Assembly (NCBI GenBank): GCA_944385455.1
Contig: CALWXI010000179.1
Location: 1-11,405 of the forward strand
Direction: 5' to 3'
From: an uncultured Oscillospiraceae bacterium
Lineage (GTDB): Bacteria > Bacillota > Clostridia > Oscillospirales > Oscillospiraceae
Length of the DNA stretch: 11,405 nt
In this document: one piece after another, positions 6,690 to 11,405 of the stretch
Layout of the letters: each line of letters opens with the position of its first letter
Position numbering within the stretch: position 1 is the stretch's first letter
Notes under the pieces: generated by a model
The model's input: only the letters and a program-made list of their open reading frames with translations
The model's database searches: none
What the model was told of the DNA's origin: nothing
Position numbers and translations under genes: made by a program

Positions 6690-7637
6690 ATGGAATATAA
6701 CAAGCCCATTGCCCAATTCCAGGCGGGAGACGCCGTGGAGGGATTCTATATTTTAAAAAGCGCCGCTGTCAAGACCAGCGCCAGCGGCAAGCCGTTTCTC
6801 AGCGCGGTGCTGGCGGACAAGGATGCGTCCATTGAGGCCCGTGCCTGGGATTACGCCGGACCGGTGTCCACGCCTCAGGAGGGGCGGGTGGTAAAGATCC
6901 GGGGGACAGTGTCGGAGTACCGGGGGGCCCTGCAGGTGGTCATTGACCGCATCCGTCTGGCGGAGCCACAGGACCCGGTGGACGAGAGTGTTCTGGTGCC
7001 CACCGCGCCCATTGACCGGGAGAAGGCCTGGAAGGAAGTGGAGGCCCTGGTGGACTCCATCCAGGACCGGGATTACCGGGCGGTGTGCCGGTACATGCTG
7101 GAGCGCCGCGGGGAGGCCCTGCGGACCATCCCCGCCGCCAAAAGCGTCCACCACAGCTTTGTGGGGGGCCTTCTGATGCATACGCTGGCCATGCTGCGGC
7201 TGGCGGACCATTTGGCCGGAGCGTACGGGGACGTGGTGGACCGGAGCCTGCTGCTGGCGGGGACGCTGCTCCACGACATCGCCAAGGAGGAGGAGTTCAC
7301 CCGCTCGGAGCTGGGGCTGGTGACGGATTATTCCGTCAAGGGGCAGCTGCTGGGCCATCTGGTGATGGGGGCGCAGGAGGCCGCCCGGGCGGCGGAGGCC
7401 TGCGGGATGCCGGAGGAGAAGTCCGTGCTGCTCCAGCACATGATCCTCTCCCACCATGGCGAGCCGGAGTTCGGCGCGGCGGTGCGGCCCATGTGCGCCG
7501 AGAGCGAGCTGCTCTCCTGCATCGACGTTATCGACAGCCGCATGGAGATCTACCGGGAGGCCCTGGCGCAGGTGCCCGTGGGAGAGTTCAGTCCCCGGAT
7601 CTTCGCCCTGGAGAAGAAGATCTATCACCATCCGTAA
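6690..7637 (+). CDS. yhaM: 3'-5' exoribonuclease YhaM family protein
   Basis: A 315-residue protein, matching the roughly 314 residues of Bacillus YhaM, a metal-dependent 3'-5' exoribonuclease involved in RNA turnover. An OB-fold nucleic-acid-binding domain (about 5-100, containing FLSAVLADKDASIEARAWD) is followed by an HD-type phosphohydrolase domain (about 145-290). Likely metal-binding residues are H154/H155 and H164 in VHHSFVGGLLMHT, H195-D196 in LLHDIAKE, and the HH of LSHHGEPEFGAA. A later segment, AESELLSCIDVIDSRM, is also typical of YhaM. The open frame extends back to 6591, but ATG 6690 is preferred: it follows GGAAGGG and gives family length, and the extra N-terminus would overlap the promoter and the LysR gene. 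An aminopeptidase gene follows 36 nt later, probably in one operon. Confidence 0.95.
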   Translation: MEYNKPIAQFQAGDAVEGFYILKSAAVKTSASGKPFLSAVLADKDASIEARAWDYAGPVSTPQEGRVVKIRGTVSEYRGALQVVIDRIRLAEPQDPVDESVLVPTAPIDREKAWKEVEALVDSIQDRDYRAVCRYMLERRGEALRTIPAAKSVHHSFVGGLLMHTLAMLRLADHLAGAYGDVVDRSLLLAGTLLHDIAKEEEFTRSELGLVTDYSVKGQLLGHLVMGAQEAARAAEACGMPEEKSVLLQHMILSHHGEPEFGAAVRPMCAESELLSCIDVIDSRMEIYREALAQVPVGEFSPRIFALEKKIYHHP

Positions 7638-7673
7638 GAGGACCGCCCAGTAAGCGGAGAAAGGACGCAGGAC

Positions 7674-8981
7674 ATGGAAGAGAATCAGACGCGGGCGCTG
7701 CTGGATTTTCTGGATGCCGGCCCCAGCTGCTACCACGTGGCGGAACAGATCAAAGCGATGCTGGAGGCGGCGGGCTTCCAGTACCTTCAGGAGCATCAGC
7801 CCTGGACGCTGACGCCGGGGCAGGGGTACTTTGTTGTCCGGGGGGATTCCTCCCTGGCGGCCTTCCGGGTACCGGAGGGAACGTGGCACGGCTTCCTCAT
7901 GGCCGCCGGTCATACGGACAGCCCCACCTTCAAGGTCCGGGAGGCGGCGGAGATGCCCTCTGCCGGCGGGACGCTGCGGCTTTCCGTGGAGCCCTATGGC
8001 GGCGGGATCTTCCGCGCCTGGATGGACCGGCCCCTTTCCGTGGCGGGCCGGGTGCTGGTGCGGACGCCGGAGGGGCTGGCGGTGCGTCTGGTGAACGTGG
8101 ACCGGGATCTGCTGGTGATCCCCAGCGTGGCCATCCACATGGACCGGAGCGTCAACAAGGGCACCAATCTGGACCCGGCGGCGGACCTGCTGCCGCTGTT
8201 GGGCATGGGGGAGAAGGGAGCCTTCCGCCGCCTCATCGCCGGTGAAGCTGGCGTGCCGGAAGAAGATCTTGTTACAACGGACCTCTTCCTGTATCCCCGG
8301 ACCCGGGGGACCTGCGTGGGGGCGGAGGGGGAGTTCCTCTGCGCGCCCCGGCTGGATGACCTCCAGTGCGTGTATGCCTGCCTGCAAGGGTTCCTGGCGG
8401 CGGAGCCAAAGGGGAGCCTCCCGGTGCTGTGCGCCTTCAACCATGAGGAGGTGGGCAGCGGCACCCGGCAGGGGGCGGACTCCACCTTCCTCTCCGATGT
8501 ACTGGAGCGGGCGGCTGCCGCCCTGGGCCGCACCGGGGAAGGGTACCGTACCGCTCTGGCGGAAAGCTTCCTGGTTTCCGCGGACAACGCTCACGCGGTG
8601 CATCCCGCCCATCCGGAGTATGCCGACAAGCAGGAGTTCCCGGTGCTCAACGGCGGTGTGGTGGTCAAGTACAGCGCCAATCAGCGCTATACCACCGACG
8701 CTGTCTCCGACGCCGTGTTCCGGGAGGTGTGCCGCCGGGCGGAGGTGCCGGTGCAGCGGTTCAGCAACCGGGCGGACATGCCCGGCGGGTCTACCCTGGG
8801 CAATATCGCCAGCGCCCACGTCTCCGTTCCGTCGGTGGATATCGGACTGCCGCAGCTGGCCATGCACAGCTGCTGCGAGGTGGCGGGGGCCCGGGACACG
8901 GAGGCCCTGATCCGAGCCATGAAAGCGTATTTCTCCAGCACGCTGCATCATCTGCCGGACGGCAGCCTGGCGTTGGACTGA
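7674..8981 (+). CDS. M18 family aminopeptidase (aspartyl aminopeptidase type)
   Basis: A 435-residue cytosolic zinc aminopeptidase of family M18, which typically removes N-terminal acidic or other residues from peptides and forms large oligomers. Expected metal and catalytic residues are visible: H80 and D82 in AGHTDSPTFKVR, D228 in RLDDLQ, E258-E259 in NHEEVGSGTRQGADS, D304 in SADNAHAVHP, and H398 in LPQLAMHSCCEVAG. Other family stretches include PSVAIHMDRSVNKG and NGGVVVKYSANQRYTTD. The length fits bacterial M18 enzymes and no signal peptide is seen. AGAAAGGA precedes the start, which lies 36 nt after yhaM, so the two are probably co-transcribed. An intrinsic terminator follows. The precise substrate preference (ApeA/ApeB-like) is inferred from family membership only. 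Confidence 0.96.
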   Translation: MEENQTRALLDFLDAGPSCYHVAEQIKAMLEAAGFQYLQEHQPWTLTPGQGYFVVRGDSSLAAFRVPEGTWHGFLMAAGHTDSPTFKVREAAEMPSAGGTLRLSVEPYGGGIFRAWMDRPLSVAGRVLVRTPEGLAVRLVNVDRDLLVIPSVAIHMDRSVNKGTNLDPAADLLPLLGMGEKGAFRRLIAGEAGVPEEDLVTTDLFLYPRTRGTCVGAEGEFLCAPRLDDLQCVYACLQGFLAAEPKGSLPVLCAFNHEEVGSGTRQGADSTFLSDVLERAAAALGRTGEGYRTALAESFLVSADNAHAVHPAHPEYADKQEFPVLNGGVVVKYSANQRYTTDAVSDAVFREVCRRAEVPVQRFSNRADMPGGSTLGNIASAHVSVPSVDIGLPQLAMHSCCEVAGARDTEALIRAMKAYFSSTLHHLPDGSLALD

Positions 8982-8986
8982 GCAGG

Positions 8987-9024
8987 ACGCGCCCCGGCCC
9001 TTTTCGTGTCCGGGGTGCGTTTTT
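8987..9024 (+). terminator. Intrinsic terminator after the M18 aminopeptidase
   Basis: Stem ACGCGCCCCGG (8987-8997) pairs with CCGGGGTGCGT (9010-9020) with one G-U pair, loop of 12 nt, followed by TTTTT (9020-9024). It starts six bases after the stop codon. The next promoter begins three bases later at 9027. Confidence 0.9.
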
Positions 9025-9026
9025 CC

Positions 9027-9054
9027 TTGACAATGGGAGAGAAGCTGATATAAT
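9027..9054 (+). promoter_or_regulatory. Consensus promoter of the HTH/membrane-protein pair
   Basis: The -35 is a perfect TTGACA (9027-9032) and the -10 a perfect TATAAT (9049-9054), with a 16-bp spacer. This is the strongest-looking promoter in the window. Start of transcription is expected near 9061, within the palindrome described next, so it is probably held down by a repressor. Confidence 0.85.
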
Positions 9055-9089
9055 ACGAAGTATCCTTCACATGAAGGGTACTTCGTATT
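9052..9089. repeat. 38-bp near-perfect palindrome overlapping the -10 box (candidate operator)
   Basis: Arms of 18 bases (9052-9069 and 9072-9089) are inverted copies with a single mismatch (T9063 against G9078). The left arm shares the last three bases of the -10. Each arm contains its own small dyad: ATAC-GAA-GTAT (9053-9063) and GTAC-TTC-GTAT (9078-9088), centred 25 bp apart. Its place over the -10 and transcription start favours a DNA operator, most simply for the HTH protein encoded 31 bp downstream. It could also fold in RNA, but the expected start at about 9061 would leave only the inner CCTTC...GAAGG stem. Confidence 0.7.
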
Positions 9090-9120
9090 TTGCGCGGGAC
9101 GGAAGAAAGGAGGAGGAGCT

Positions 9121-9354
9121 GTGCGGAACCGGGTGCGGGAACTGCGTACAGCGGCAGGCTGGACGCAGCAGCAGCTGGCGGAGGCGGTGCATGTCTCCTC
9201 CCGGACCATCATCTCTCTGGAGAAGGGACAGTACAATCCCTCGCTGCTGCTGGCCTATCGGATGGCTCTGGCGCTGCATACCACCATGGAGGAGCTGTAC
9301 TGTCTGGCGGAGAACAAGGAATTGGAGGATCGGGCGTATGAGGAAGATCTATGA
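9121..9354 (+). CDS. Small Cro/C1 (XRE) family HTH regulator
   Basis: A 77-residue protein that is almost entirely one helix-turn-helix domain (residues 3-62: RNRVRELRTAAGWTQQQLAE, then VSSRTIISLEKGQYNPSLLL). It resembles the stand-alone YozG-like HTH proteins of Firmicutes, which lack an effector domain. The start is GTG 9121 with AAGGAGG at 9107-9113, 7 nt upstream. The C-terminus is acidic (NKELEDRAYEEDL) and its gene overlaps the following membrane-protein gene by 17 nt, so the two are made together. It probably represses its own consensus promoter through the palindrome at 9052-9089 (inferred). No signal input domain is present, so the partner membrane protein may modulate it. Confidence 0.9.
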   Translation: MRNRVRELRTAAGWTQQQLAEAVHVSSRTIISLEKGQYNPSLLLAYRMALALHTTMEELYCLAENKELEDRAYEEDL

Positions 9355-9748
9355 CCGCAGAGCGCTGGCCGGGGGGCTGGCGTGCTTTGCGCTGGCGGCG
9401 GCGTGCGGAGTGACCATGGCGGTGCGGGGCGTGTCGGTGAAGCTGGCAGTCGGCATGGTGCTGATGCTGGCGCTGGGCTGGGCGGATCTGGTCCGCTCCG
9501 CGGACCGGCAGATGCGGCAGGCTGCGATGCCGGATGAGCGGGACCGGGCGGTGAGCCGTGAGAGCGCCTGGCGTTCCTATCAGCTGCTGGTGAACGGATG
9601 TCTGATGGGAGCGGTGGTGCTGATGATCGCCTATGGCGTGTGGCGCTCGCCGCTGGTGGCGGCGGCATTCCTGACGCTTTGCCTGGTGCTGCTGGCGGCC
9701 TTTGTGATCCTTCTGGCGACCAACCTCTATTATGAAAAGCGGATGTGA
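9338..9748 (+). CDS. Small four-helix membrane protein, partner of the HTH regulator
   Basis: A 136-residue integral membrane protein with four likely helices, at about 9-28, 33-52, 82-101 and 106-129. Between helices 2 and 3 lies a polar, probably cytoplasmic loop with MPDERDRAVSRESAWRSYQ (64-82). A DER-x-R motif before a helix, together with pairing to a small XRE regulator, resembles the DUF2178-type membrane proteins of Firmicutes, but I cannot confirm membership. The start ATG 9338 lies 17 nt inside the HTH gene and has GGAGG upstream, so translation is probably coupled. A frame open back to 8729 is a shadow of the upstream genes. The function is unknown. It may sense an envelope state and relay it to the HTH protein, or be the target the HTH protein controls. 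Confidence 0.85.
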   Translation: MRKIYDRRALAGGLACFALAAACGVTMAVRGVSVKLAVGMVLMLALGWADLVRSADRQMRQAAMPDERDRAVSRESAWRSYQLLVNGCLMGAVVLMIAYGVWRSPLVAAAFLTLCLVLLAAFVILLATNLYYEKRM

Positions 9749-9750
9749 GC

Positions 9751-9785
9751 AGCGGCCCGGCCTCTTTTCGGGAGGCCGGGCCGCT
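9751..9785. terminator. Strong GC hairpin between convergent genes, lacking a U-tract
   Basis: AGCGGCCCGGCCTC (9751-9764) pairs perfectly with GAGGCCGGGCCGCT (9772-9785) across a 7-nt loop. It fills the gap between the membrane-protein stop (9748) and the ruvX stop (9791). No U-run follows on either strand, so it may act as a U-less or assisted terminator, or as a 3'-end stabiliser for both messages. Confidence 0.6.
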
Positions 9786-9790
9786 TGGAT

Positions 9791-10216
9791 TCACTCTGCC
9801 GGGTGGCTTTTTTTATAGGTGAGATAGCCTTCCAGAATCAGCGATGCAGCCACGGCGTCCACCACCTTTTTGCGTTTTTTGGCATTTTTGCCGGCGCTGA
9901 AAAGAATCTGGTGGGCGTCCACAGTGGTGCGCCGCTCGTCCCAGAGCACCACGGGCAGCCCCGTGGCCTCCCGCAGGAGCGCTGCCATGGTTTCTGCCTT
10001 CTCCGCCCGGGGGCCCCGGGTGCCGTCCATATTCAGGGGATGGCCCAGCACAAGCTCCTCGGCGCCGTGCTCCGCTGCCAGGGCGGCGATCCGCTCCGCC
10101 ACGATCTCGGGGCGGTAGGCGGTGATGGTGTCGGTATAGCCGGCCAGCAGGCCGGTGGGGTCGGAGACAGCGATGCCGGTATGGGCGTCTCCGTAGTCGA
10201 TGGCCATGATGCGCAT
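9791..10216 (-). CDS. ruvX: Putative pre-16S rRNA nuclease / Holliday-junction resolvase-like protein YqgF (RuvX)
   Basis: A 141-residue RNase-H-fold nuclease of the YqgF/RuvX family, linked to 16S rRNA 5'-end maturation and proposed as a Holliday-junction resolvase. The hallmark N-terminus MRIMAIDYGDAHTGIAVSD places the first catalytic aspartate at D7. The central ELVLGHPLNMDGT (54-66), the acidic DERRTT segment with E94 (93-98), and VDAVAASLILEGYL with D120 complete the expected set. The length is normal. GAGAGGA lies upstream of ATG 10216. It converges with the membrane-protein gene and is divergent from the rpmG operon. Which activity it has in this organism is not decided by sequence. 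Confidence 0.95.
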   Translation of the reverse strand: MRIMAIDYGDAHTGIAVSDPTGLLAGYTDTITAYRPEIVAERIAALAAEHGAEELVLGHPLNMDGTRGPRAEKAETMAALLREATGLPVVLWDERRTTVDAHQILFSAGKNAKKRKKVVDAVAASLILEGYLTYKKSHPAE

Positions 10217-10246
10217 ATGGATGTATCCTCTCTCGTTGTTTTGCCC

Positions 10247-10275
10247 ATCATATCATACGGTATCCAGCCGCGCAA
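10247..10275 (-). promoter_or_regulatory. Candidate ruvX promoter
   Basis: Read on the minus strand: -35 TTGCGC (10270-10275), 17-bp spacer, -10 TATGAT (10247-10252). This leaves a leader of about 25 nt before the ruvX start. A second TATGAT overlaps it at 10252-10257. The -35 is only a half match, so confidence is limited. Confidence 0.45.
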
Positions 10276-10324
10276 GGGCAGGGCGCGGGACCGCTGAAAA
10301 TCCGGAATTATTTGCAAAAAACAG

Positions 10325-10353
10325 TTGACCTTCCGAACAGAATGTGGTAAACT
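10325..10353 (+). promoter_or_regulatory. Promoter of the rpmG-secE-nusG operon
   Basis: The -35 is TTGACC (10325-10330), the spacer is 17 bp, and an extended -10 TGG-TAAACT (10345-10353) follows. Transcription would start near 10360, leaving a leader of about 138 nt before rpmG. Confidence 0.65.
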
Positions 10354-10359
10354 CTTCAT

Positions 10360-10497
10360 TACCTGTGAAAAGGGCTTTGTTGTCGCGCGCGTTTTTCGCT
10401 TTTCAGCCGCGGCGGCAAGGTCACGAAACCATGCAGGGAGGCAGTCGGTATCCCCGGCAAGCCGGGAACGATACCAATAATAAGGAGGTGCCGTTAG
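10360..10497 (+). promoter_or_regulatory. Structured 5' leader of rpmG
   Basis: The leader holds an open stem TGAAAAG (10365-10371) / CTTTTCA (about 10399-10405) and a compact hairpin at 10447-10475. In the hairpin, GGTATC pairs with GATACC and CCCGGC with GCCGGG, with a 3-nt bulge AAC on the right side. The hairpin ends 6 nt before the AAGGAGGTG ribosome-binding site (10482-10490). I do not recognise it as a known ribosomal-protein leader or riboswitch. It could be autoregulatory or simply stabilising. Confidence 0.4.
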
Positions 10498-10647
10498 ATG
10501 CGCGTTAAAGTCACTTTGAGATGCAACGAGTGCAAGCAGAGAAACTACAATACCATGAAGAACAAGAAGAACACCCCGGACAAGCTTGAGCTGAACAAGT
10601 ATTGCCCCTTCTGCAAAAAGCACACGCTCCACAGCGAAACCAAGTAA
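10498..10647 (+). CDS. rpmG: 50S ribosomal protein L33
   Basis: A 49-residue ribosomal protein, MRVKVTLRCNECKQRNYNTM onward, matching bacterial L33. Two CxxC pairs, C9-x2-C12 and C36-x2-C39 (CPFC), make it the zinc-binding (C+) form. Many genomes also carry a cysteine-free copy used under zinc limitation. AAGGAGGTG sits 7 nt before the ATG. It heads the conserved rpmG-secE-nusG order seen throughout Firmicutes, where the genes for L11, L1, L10 and L7/L12 usually follow. Confidence 0.98.
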   Translation: MRVKVTLRCNECKQRNYNTMKNKKNTPDKLELNKYCPFCKKHTLHSETK

Positions 10648-10682
10648 TGGCGACGAATTTGAGAAAGGGCGTGTAACCGACA

Positions 10683-10898
10683 ATGGCAGAAGAAGCGAAG
10701 AAGAAAAAGGATCGCGGCCTTTGGTTCCGCGAGATGAAAAGCGAACTGAAAAAGGTTGTCTGGCCCAGCAAAAAGACCGTGATGAAGAACACCGGAACGG
10801 TGCTGCTTTGCTCCCTGCTCATCGGCGCCTGCATCTGGATCTTCGACGGCGTGACCTACTCCGCCGTGCAGATGATCCTCAGCGTGTTCGGCGCTTAA
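10683..10898 (+). CDS. secE: Preprotein translocase subunit SecE
   Basis: A 71-residue small translocon subunit that clamps SecY in the membrane. A lysine-rich N-terminus (MAEEAKKKKDRG) is followed by the conserved amphipathic segment FREMKSELKKVVWPSKKTV (15-33), then one transmembrane helix at about 39-67 (GTVLLCSLLIGACIWIFDGV and on). This is the single-helix form usual in Firmicutes. The start lies 35 nt after rpmG with only a weak AAAGGG upstream. The nusG ribosome-binding site overlaps its stop codon. Confidence 0.97.
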   Translation: MAEEAKKKKDRGLWFREMKSELKKVVWPSKKTVMKNTGTVLLCSLLIGACIWIFDGVTYSAVQMILSVFGA

Positions 10899-10908
10899 GG
10901 AGAAGCGT

Positions 10909-11405
10909 ATGTCAGACAGCGCGAAGTGGTATGTCGTTCATACCTATTCCGGCTATGAAAACGCCGTCAAGACCAGCATTGAGAAGTTTGTCACCGGACG
11001 GAACATGGAGGACAAGATCCTGCGGATCGAGATCCCTCTGGAGACTGTGACGGAGGTCACGGAATCCGGCGCCACCAAAGAGGTGGAGCGGAAGGTGTTT
11101 CCCGGCTATGTGCTCATCAAGATGGTCATGACCGACGACACCTGGCATCTGGTGCGGAATGTCCGCGGCGTCACCGGCTTTGTCGGTTCCGCCAACAAGC
11201 CCATCCCCCTCACTGAGGAGGAGGTGCTGGCCATGGGCATGGAGAAGCACGAGATCGTGGTCAGGTATCAGGTGGGCGACCACGTGAAGATCGTGGACGG
11301 CCCGCTGGCCAGCTTCACCGGTGTGGTGGAGGAAATCGAGCCCGAGAAGAACCGGGTGAGCGTGATGGTCTCCATGTTTGGCCGTGAGACCCCCGTGGAG
11401 CTGGA
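10909..11405 (+). CDS. nusG: Transcription termination/antitermination factor NusG (3' end beyond window)
   Basis: Partial: 165 residues are visible of about 175 expected, so only the last few are missing on the right. The NGN domain that binds RNA polymerase covers about 5-112, starting AKWYVVHTYSGYENAVK and containing the conserved FPGYVLIKM (64-72) and WHLVRNVRGVTGFVG (79-93). A KOW domain (about 120-165) begins YQVGDHVKIVDGPLASFTG and links to the ribosome (S10) or Rho in characterised homologues. AAGGAG, overlapping the secE stop codon, lies 7 nt before the ATG. The operon order secE-nusG is universal in bacteria. Confidence 0.98.
   Translation, partial: MSDSAKWYVVHTYSGYENAVKTSIEKFVTGRNMEDKILRIEIPLETVTEVTESGATKEVERKVFPGYVLIKMVMTDDTWHLVRNVRGVTGFVGSANKPIPLTEEEVLAMGMEKHEIVVRYQVGDHVKIVDGPLASFTGVVEEIEPEKNRVSVMVSMFGRETPVEL

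Noticed and set aside
9053..9088. Resemblance of the palindrome arms to loxP (shared ATACGAAGT / ACTTCGTAT)
   Set aside because: The arms are in the opposite order to loxP, the spacer differs, and no recombinase gene is nearby. The match is short and likely coincidental.
6753..9236. 827-residue open frame on the minus strand opposite yhaM and the aminopeptidase
   Set aside because: It crosses two well-supported genes, a terminator and a consensus promoter, and is low-complexity. It is a codon-bias artefact.
8729..9748. 339-residue plus-strand frame ending in the membrane protein
   Set aside because: Its first two thirds are out-of-frame translation of the aminopeptidase and HTH genes through a terminator. 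Only the part from 9338 has a ribosome-binding site and sensible helices.
10331..10346. GAAC half-site resembling a Gram-positive SOS (LexA) box near the rpmG promoter
   Set aside because: Only one half of the GAACnnnnGTTC dyad is present.
10431..10509. Possible leader peptide (25 codons) overlapping the rpmG start
   Set aside because: There is no good ribosome-binding site before it, and it runs across the hairpin and the rpmG ribosome-binding site. It has no regulatory codon run.

Overview
The window looks like a chromosomal segment of a GC-rich anaerobic member of the Clostridia, probably Oscillospiraceae (the Flavonifractor/Oscillibacter/Lawsonibacter kind). The assignment is inferred from gene content. 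There is an oxygen-sensitive class III ribonucleotide reductase with its activase, the Firmicutes-type exoribonuclease YhaM, a Zn-ribbon L33 followed by secE and nusG, strong AAGGAGG ribosome-binding sites, and high GC at third codon positions. That GC bias also opens long false antisense frames. No mobile element, CRISPR array, rRNA or tRNA was recognised.

Layout, left to right. (1) Positions 1-1212, minus strand: an ABC-2 exporter, with a GldA-like ATPase translationally coupled (ATGA overlap) to a permease that runs off the left edge. (2) 1213-1578: a regulatory gap with a terminator-like hairpin and a good sigma-70-type promoter that contains an NrdR box, with a second, weaker box exactly 31 bp downstream. 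(3) 1579-4433, plus strand: nrdD and nrdG, ended by a perfect 46-bp palindrome that can terminate both strands. (4) 4484-5622, minus strand: a pair of half-size chromate-transporter (CHR) proteins overlapping as TAATG. They are divergent from a LysR-type regulator (5731-6612), and the two promoters overlap in a very AT-rich spacer. (5) 6690-8981, plus strand: yhaM and an M18 aminopeptidase, ended by an intrinsic terminator. (6) 9027-9748: a consensus promoter whose -10 is overlapped by an almost perfect 38-bp palindrome. It drives a small Cro/C1-type HTH protein and an overlapping four-helix membrane protein. (7) 9791-10216, minus strand: ruvX (yqgF). (8) 10325-11405, plus strand: a promoter, a roughly 140-nt structured leader, then rpmG, secE and the start of nusG.

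Most of the window is core metabolism and information processing. NrdD and NrdG supply dNTPs without oxygen and are probably repressed by NrdR when dNTPs are ample. YhaM and the M18 peptidase turn over RNA and peptides. RpmG, SecE and NusG belong to the conserved ribosome, translocon and transcription cluster. The parts that stand out are the HTH/membrane-protein pair with its palindromic operator, the tandem NrdR boxes, the split CHR pair under a LysR regulator, and several hairpins placed at gene junctions. No complete new defence or metabolic system is visible. The HTH/membrane pair is the best candidate for an undescribed regulatory module.
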